DNA of 64,000 nt from Stieleria neptunia (lineage in GTDB: Bacteria; Planctomycetota; Planctomycetia; Pirellulales; Pirellulaceae). This document shows positions 61,453-64,000 of the stretch, one piece after another. The position numbers and the translations under genes were made by a program. Position 1 is the first letter of the stretch. The number at the start of each line of letters is the position of its first letter. Below the pieces are notes generated by a model, which saw only the letters and a program-made list of their open reading frames with translations, was not told the origin of the DNA and searched no databases. The DNA is taken from the NCBI RefSeq assembly GCF_007754155.1, contig NZ_CP037423.1, positions 6,506,567-6,570,566 of the forward strand, given 5' to 3'.

Positions 61453-62694
61453 ATGAAGTCTGCCTACGATTGTGTTGTCATTGGTGCAGGGCCTGCCGGA
61501 GGCTCGGCGGCTTCCATCACCGCCGAAGCCGGTCTTGAAACACTGTTGATCGAGCGGGAGCGTGTTCCCCGGTTTCACGTCGGCGAGTCGCTGATGCCGG
61601 AAACGTTCTGGCCACTCCAACGATTGGGGCTGACCGATCGGATTCGAGCGGCCGGATGGCAGGTCAAAAAAAGTGTGCAATTCGTCTCCCACCGCGGCAA
61701 TGAATCGGCACCGTTTTTCTTTCGCGAGCACGACCAGCGCGAGTGCAGCGACACGTGGCAGGTCGAACGAAGTGAATTCGACAAGATGTTGTTTGATCGA
61801 GCGGCGGAGTTGGGTGCCGACTGCTACGACGAGACCCGCTTGGCCGATGTGCGTTTTGATGATGCCGGCAAGGCGATCGGCGTCGTCGTCAAAGATCAAT
61901 CGGGCCAATCCAAGCAGATCGATTGCAAGGTCGTCATCGATGCGACCGGCCAACAATCCTTCCTCGCCAACAAGCTGGGATTGAAAGAGGTCAATCCCGA
62001 CCTGAAGAAAGCCGCAATCTGGGGCTACTACCGTGACGCCGTGCGGGGCGACGGCGACAACGAAGGGGCGACGATCATTCTGCAAACCGAATCCAAAAAC
62101 GCTTGGTTTTGGTTCATCCCGCTGTCCCGCGGCATCACCAGCATCGGTTGCGTCGCCGACAACGACTTTTTGCTTAAAGGCCGAGGGACTCAGGAACAGG
62201 TCTTTGCGGAGGAATTGGAGCGGTGCCCGGGACTGAAACCGCGCTTGGAACCGGCGACCCGACTGGGCGGATTGCGAACCGCCAAAGAGTTTTCTTACAT
62301 GACCAAGCAACACGCCGGCGATGGCTGGGTGTTGGTCGGCGACGCCTTCGGGTTCATCGACCCGGTCTATTCCTCCGGTGTTTACTTTGCACTGGACATG
62401 GGCGTGCGAGCCGGTGATGCCGTCGTACAAGGCATCCGGGAAAACGACGTGTCCGGAGAACGGCTGGCCGCTTGGGCCGACGAATTCAAACAAGGGGCGA
62501 TGTGGGTGCGAAAGCTGGTCCATGCGTTCTATACCAAAGAATTCAGCATCGGCCACTTCATGAAAGAACATCCCGAGCATCGCGGCACGTTGACCGATTT
62601 GCTGATCGGACGAATTTTCAAAGAGGGCGCCGAAAAGATGTTCGACGACATGGAAAAATCGATCCAGCAGGCCAAGGTGGCGATGGCGTCGTAG
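61453..62694 (+). CDS. FAD-dependent oxidoreductase, halogenase-like
   Basis: A 413-residue flavoprotein. The N-terminal Rossmann motif is DCVVIGAGPAGGSAA; then come RVPRFHVGESLMPETFWPL and the FAD-binding WVLVGDAFGFIDPVYSSGV. Residues 218-223 read WFWFIP, matching the W-x-W-x-I-P motif of flavin-dependent halogenases, where it limits monooxygenase activity. The length fits the CmlS/tryptophan-halogenase group or related geranylgeranyl-reductase-like proteins. The halogenase Lys was not identified with certainty, and no biosynthetic cluster surrounds it, so the activity is open. ATG 61453 matches the family start. Confidence 0.8.
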   Translation: MKSAYDCVVIGAGPAGGSAASITAEAGLETLLIERERVPRFHVGESLMPETFWPLQRLGLTDRIRAAGWQVKKSVQFVSHRGNESAPFFFREHDQRECSDTWQVERSEFDKMLFDRAAELGADCYDETRLADVRFDDAGKAIGVVVKDQSGQSKQIDCKVVIDATGQQSFLANKLGLKEVNPDLKKAAIWGYYRDAVRGDGDNEGATIILQTESKNAWFWFIPLSRGITSIGCVADNDFLLKGRGTQEQVFAEELERCPGLKPRLEPATRLGGLRTAKEFSYMTKQHAGDGWVLVGDAFGFIDPVYSSGVYFALDMGVRAGDAVVQGIRENDVSGERLAAWADEFKQGAMWVRKLVHAFYTKEFSIGHFMKEHPEHRGTLTDLLIGRIFKEGAEKMFDDMEKSIQQAKVAMAS

Positions 62695-62810
62695 CGCATG
62701 GCTGCCAGAGGAGCTCTCGTCGGGCGGACGCCTCCGCCCGACGGACATATTCTGGTCGTTGCGTCCCTCGTCCCGGCAGACTCCCTCGGCCCCGCAGACT
62801 ACGTCCAGCT

Positions 62811-63896
62811 ATGTTCTACAGATCACTCTTGGTTGTCGCGATCCTGTCCGCGACGGCCGTCAACGCATCGGTTTTGCTTGCCCAGGCCGCACCGCCGGAA
62901 ACCCAACCGGTGTTGCTGCAAATGATCCGCGACGATGCAGTGCATCGGGAATTGAACCTGTCCGACGATCAGATCCGCCAGATTCATGACGCGCTGGCGC
63001 CAATCGACGGGCCTTGGTTTCGCGTCCGAATCCGTCCCGTCGCGGAACGAATCGAAACGATCAGTCGCTTGACCGACCAACTGACCGATGCCTTGGCCAA
63101 AATTCTGGATCAAAAACAGATGGAGCGTCTGGATCAGTTGCACAACCAGGCCCTCGGCACCCGGATGATCGTCCGCGACAAAACCGCTGCGGCGCTGGGG
63201 GTGTCGCCGGCGAAACGAGAATCACTGTATGAAGTCTTCGCAGAGACCGATCGCGTTGTCACAGCGGTTCAGCAACAAGTGCAGGATCAGCAAGCGGACA
63301 ATGCCGCCGCTGCCAAGCAAATCAACCAGGCGAAAGCGGACGAGAAGCAAGCGGTTGTCGATGCGTTGACGAACCAGCAAAAACGCACGCTCAGTGCGTT
63401 GACCGGTCCGTCGTTCGATTTTTCCGCCGTCAAACGCATGTATCCCGCGGCACCGGAGTTGACCCGCGAAGGGGCAAGTTGGTTGCAGGGCGATCCGGGA
63501 ACACTCAATGATCTGAAAGGCAAGGTCGTCGCGGTCCATTTCTACGCGTTCCAATGCATCAACTGCCGACGCAATCTGCCCCACTACAACGGCTGGCATG
63601 CCGACTATGCCGACGACGGGTTGGTGGTGATCGGAATCCAAACCCCGGAAACCCCCGCCGAACGATCGGCCGAGCGGGTCGCCGCGGCCATCGAGACCGA
63701 ACAGATCCAATACCCGGTGTTGATGGACGCCCAGTCGGCCAATTGGAAACAGTGGTCCAACACGATGTGGCCGACCGTGTATCTGATCGACAAACAAGGT
63801 TTCTTGCGGCGTTGGTGGCAGGGGGAAATGAATTGGAAGGGGACGCCGGGGGAGAAGCAAATGCGGGAGACGATCGAGCAGTTGCTCGCGGAGTGA
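62811..63896 (+). CDS. Secreted thioredoxin-like protein
   Basis: A 361-residue exported protein (signal SLLVVAILSATAVNASVLLAQ). The first ~190 residues are helical and charged (LSDDQIRQIHDALAPIDGPW, LDQKQMERLDQLHNQALG), similar to the Spy/LTXXQ-like helical repeats of planctomycetes. The C-terminal ~150 residues are a TlpA/redoxin-type thioredoxin: VVAVHFYAFQCINCRRNLPHY has a C-I-N-C redox pair, and WPTVYLIDKQGFL contains the cis-Pro. It likely handles disulfide or peroxide chemistry outside the cytoplasm. It starts 116 bases after the flavoprotein gene. Confidence 0.82.
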   Translation: MFYRSLLVVAILSATAVNASVLLAQAAPPETQPVLLQMIRDDAVHRELNLSDDQIRQIHDALAPIDGPWFRVRIRPVAERIETISRLTDQLTDALAKILDQKQMERLDQLHNQALGTRMIVRDKTAAALGVSPAKRESLYEVFAETDRVVTAVQQQVQDQQADNAAAAKQINQAKADEKQAVVDALTNQQKRTLSALTGPSFDFSAVKRMYPAAPELTREGASWLQGDPGTLNDLKGKVVAVHFYAFQCINCRRNLPHYNGWHADYADDGLVVIGIQTPETPAERSAERVAAAIETEQIQYPVLMDAQSANWKQWSNTMWPTVYLIDKQGFLRRWWQGEMNWKGTPGEKQMRETIEQLLAE

Positions 63897-63912
63897 TGGG
63901 GGAGAGGAAGGA

Positions 63913-63952
63913 GACACGGAGACACGGAGACACGGAGACAAGGAGACAAGGA
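63913..63952. repeat. 8-bp microsatellite
   Basis: Three copies of GACACGGA followed by two of GACAAGGA lie just after the thioredoxin gene stop codon. The rest of the window end (63897-64000) is purine-rich and has no gene. Confidence 0.8.
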
Positions 63953-64000
63953 GAAAGGGAGTAGGACGCTGCCGGAAGAATGGGGAGGGAAGACAAGAAA

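Noticed and set aside
61390..62748. 452-codon minus-strand frame
   Set aside because: Exact shadow of the FAD oxidoreductase gene.
63913..63952. Coding ETRRHGD repeat peptide
   Set aside because: An 8-bp microsatellite after a stop codon; the open frames across it have no start signal.

Overview
The window is a GC-rich bacterial chromosome segment from a planctomycete, most likely a Pirellulaceae member (Rhodopirellula/Stieleria-like). The evidence is the gene content: DUF1559, DUF1501 and PSC1-type cytochrome/WD40 proteins, DUF1080 fusions, a sulfatase, ECF sigma factors paired with Ser/Thr kinases, and secreted proteins with an N-terminal LE-x-R-x-(M/L)L motif. There are about 41 supportable protein genes. 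I found no rRNA, tRNA, CRISPR array, phage or full insertion sequence.

Layout. 0.3-1.4 kb: an isocitrate/isopropylmalate-family dehydrogenase. 1.5-7.2 kb: a polysaccharide locus with a DUF5060/collagen-binding-like glycosidase-type protein, a Kelch protein that seems reachable only by a -1 frameshift at an A9 slippery site, a decayed GH62 fragment and an intact GH62 arabinofuranosidase. 7.4-13.3 kb: an unknown protein, a large hybrid sensor kinase and a secreted protein. 13.4-18.5 kb: a repeat-rich, gene-poor stretch in which two copies of a ~340-bp direct repeat flank four small membrane or lipoprotein genes of unknown function. 18.5-22.8 kb: a SWIM/SNF2 helicase and an orphan. 23.2-31.5 kb: an ECF sigma/kinase operon, a surface-type protein, an AraC regulator and two cohesin proteins.

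31.7-36.2 kb (minus strand) is the clearest functional unit: substrate-binding protein, permease, ATPase, cyanase and an ANTAR regulator, behind a good sigma-54 promoter match. It should take up cyanate (or nitrate-like anions) and convert cyanate to ammonia and CO2 under nitrogen limitation. The binding protein carries an unusual Cys/His pentapeptide repeat before its Tat-type signal. 36.7-41.0 kb: a DUF1559 protein and a second sigma factor whose 3' end overlaps a convergent membrane kinase. 41.3-49.2 kb: a sulfatase, an esterase-sialidase fusion, a DUF1080-PhoD fusion and a transglutaminase. 49.5-64 kb: a lipoprotein, an alpha/beta hydrolase overlapping a class IV aminotransferase, a cytochrome c-WD40 protein convergent with a DUF1501 protein, a zinc-ribbon SUFU protein, an alkaline phosphatase, an extended RadC, a halogenase-like flavoprotein and a secreted thioredoxin.

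Several families of small dispersed repeats lie between genes: a 97-bp element with inverted ends (two copies, one of which supplies the last codons of a cohesin gene), a 188-bp element with perfect 17-bp inverted ends, a 47-bp exact repeat and 17-bp palindromes at gene 3' ends. Many long antisense ORFs exist because of the high GC content and were left out. Start codons were chosen by signal peptides, family length, ribosome binding sites and operon overlaps, so most genes begin inside the longest possible frame.
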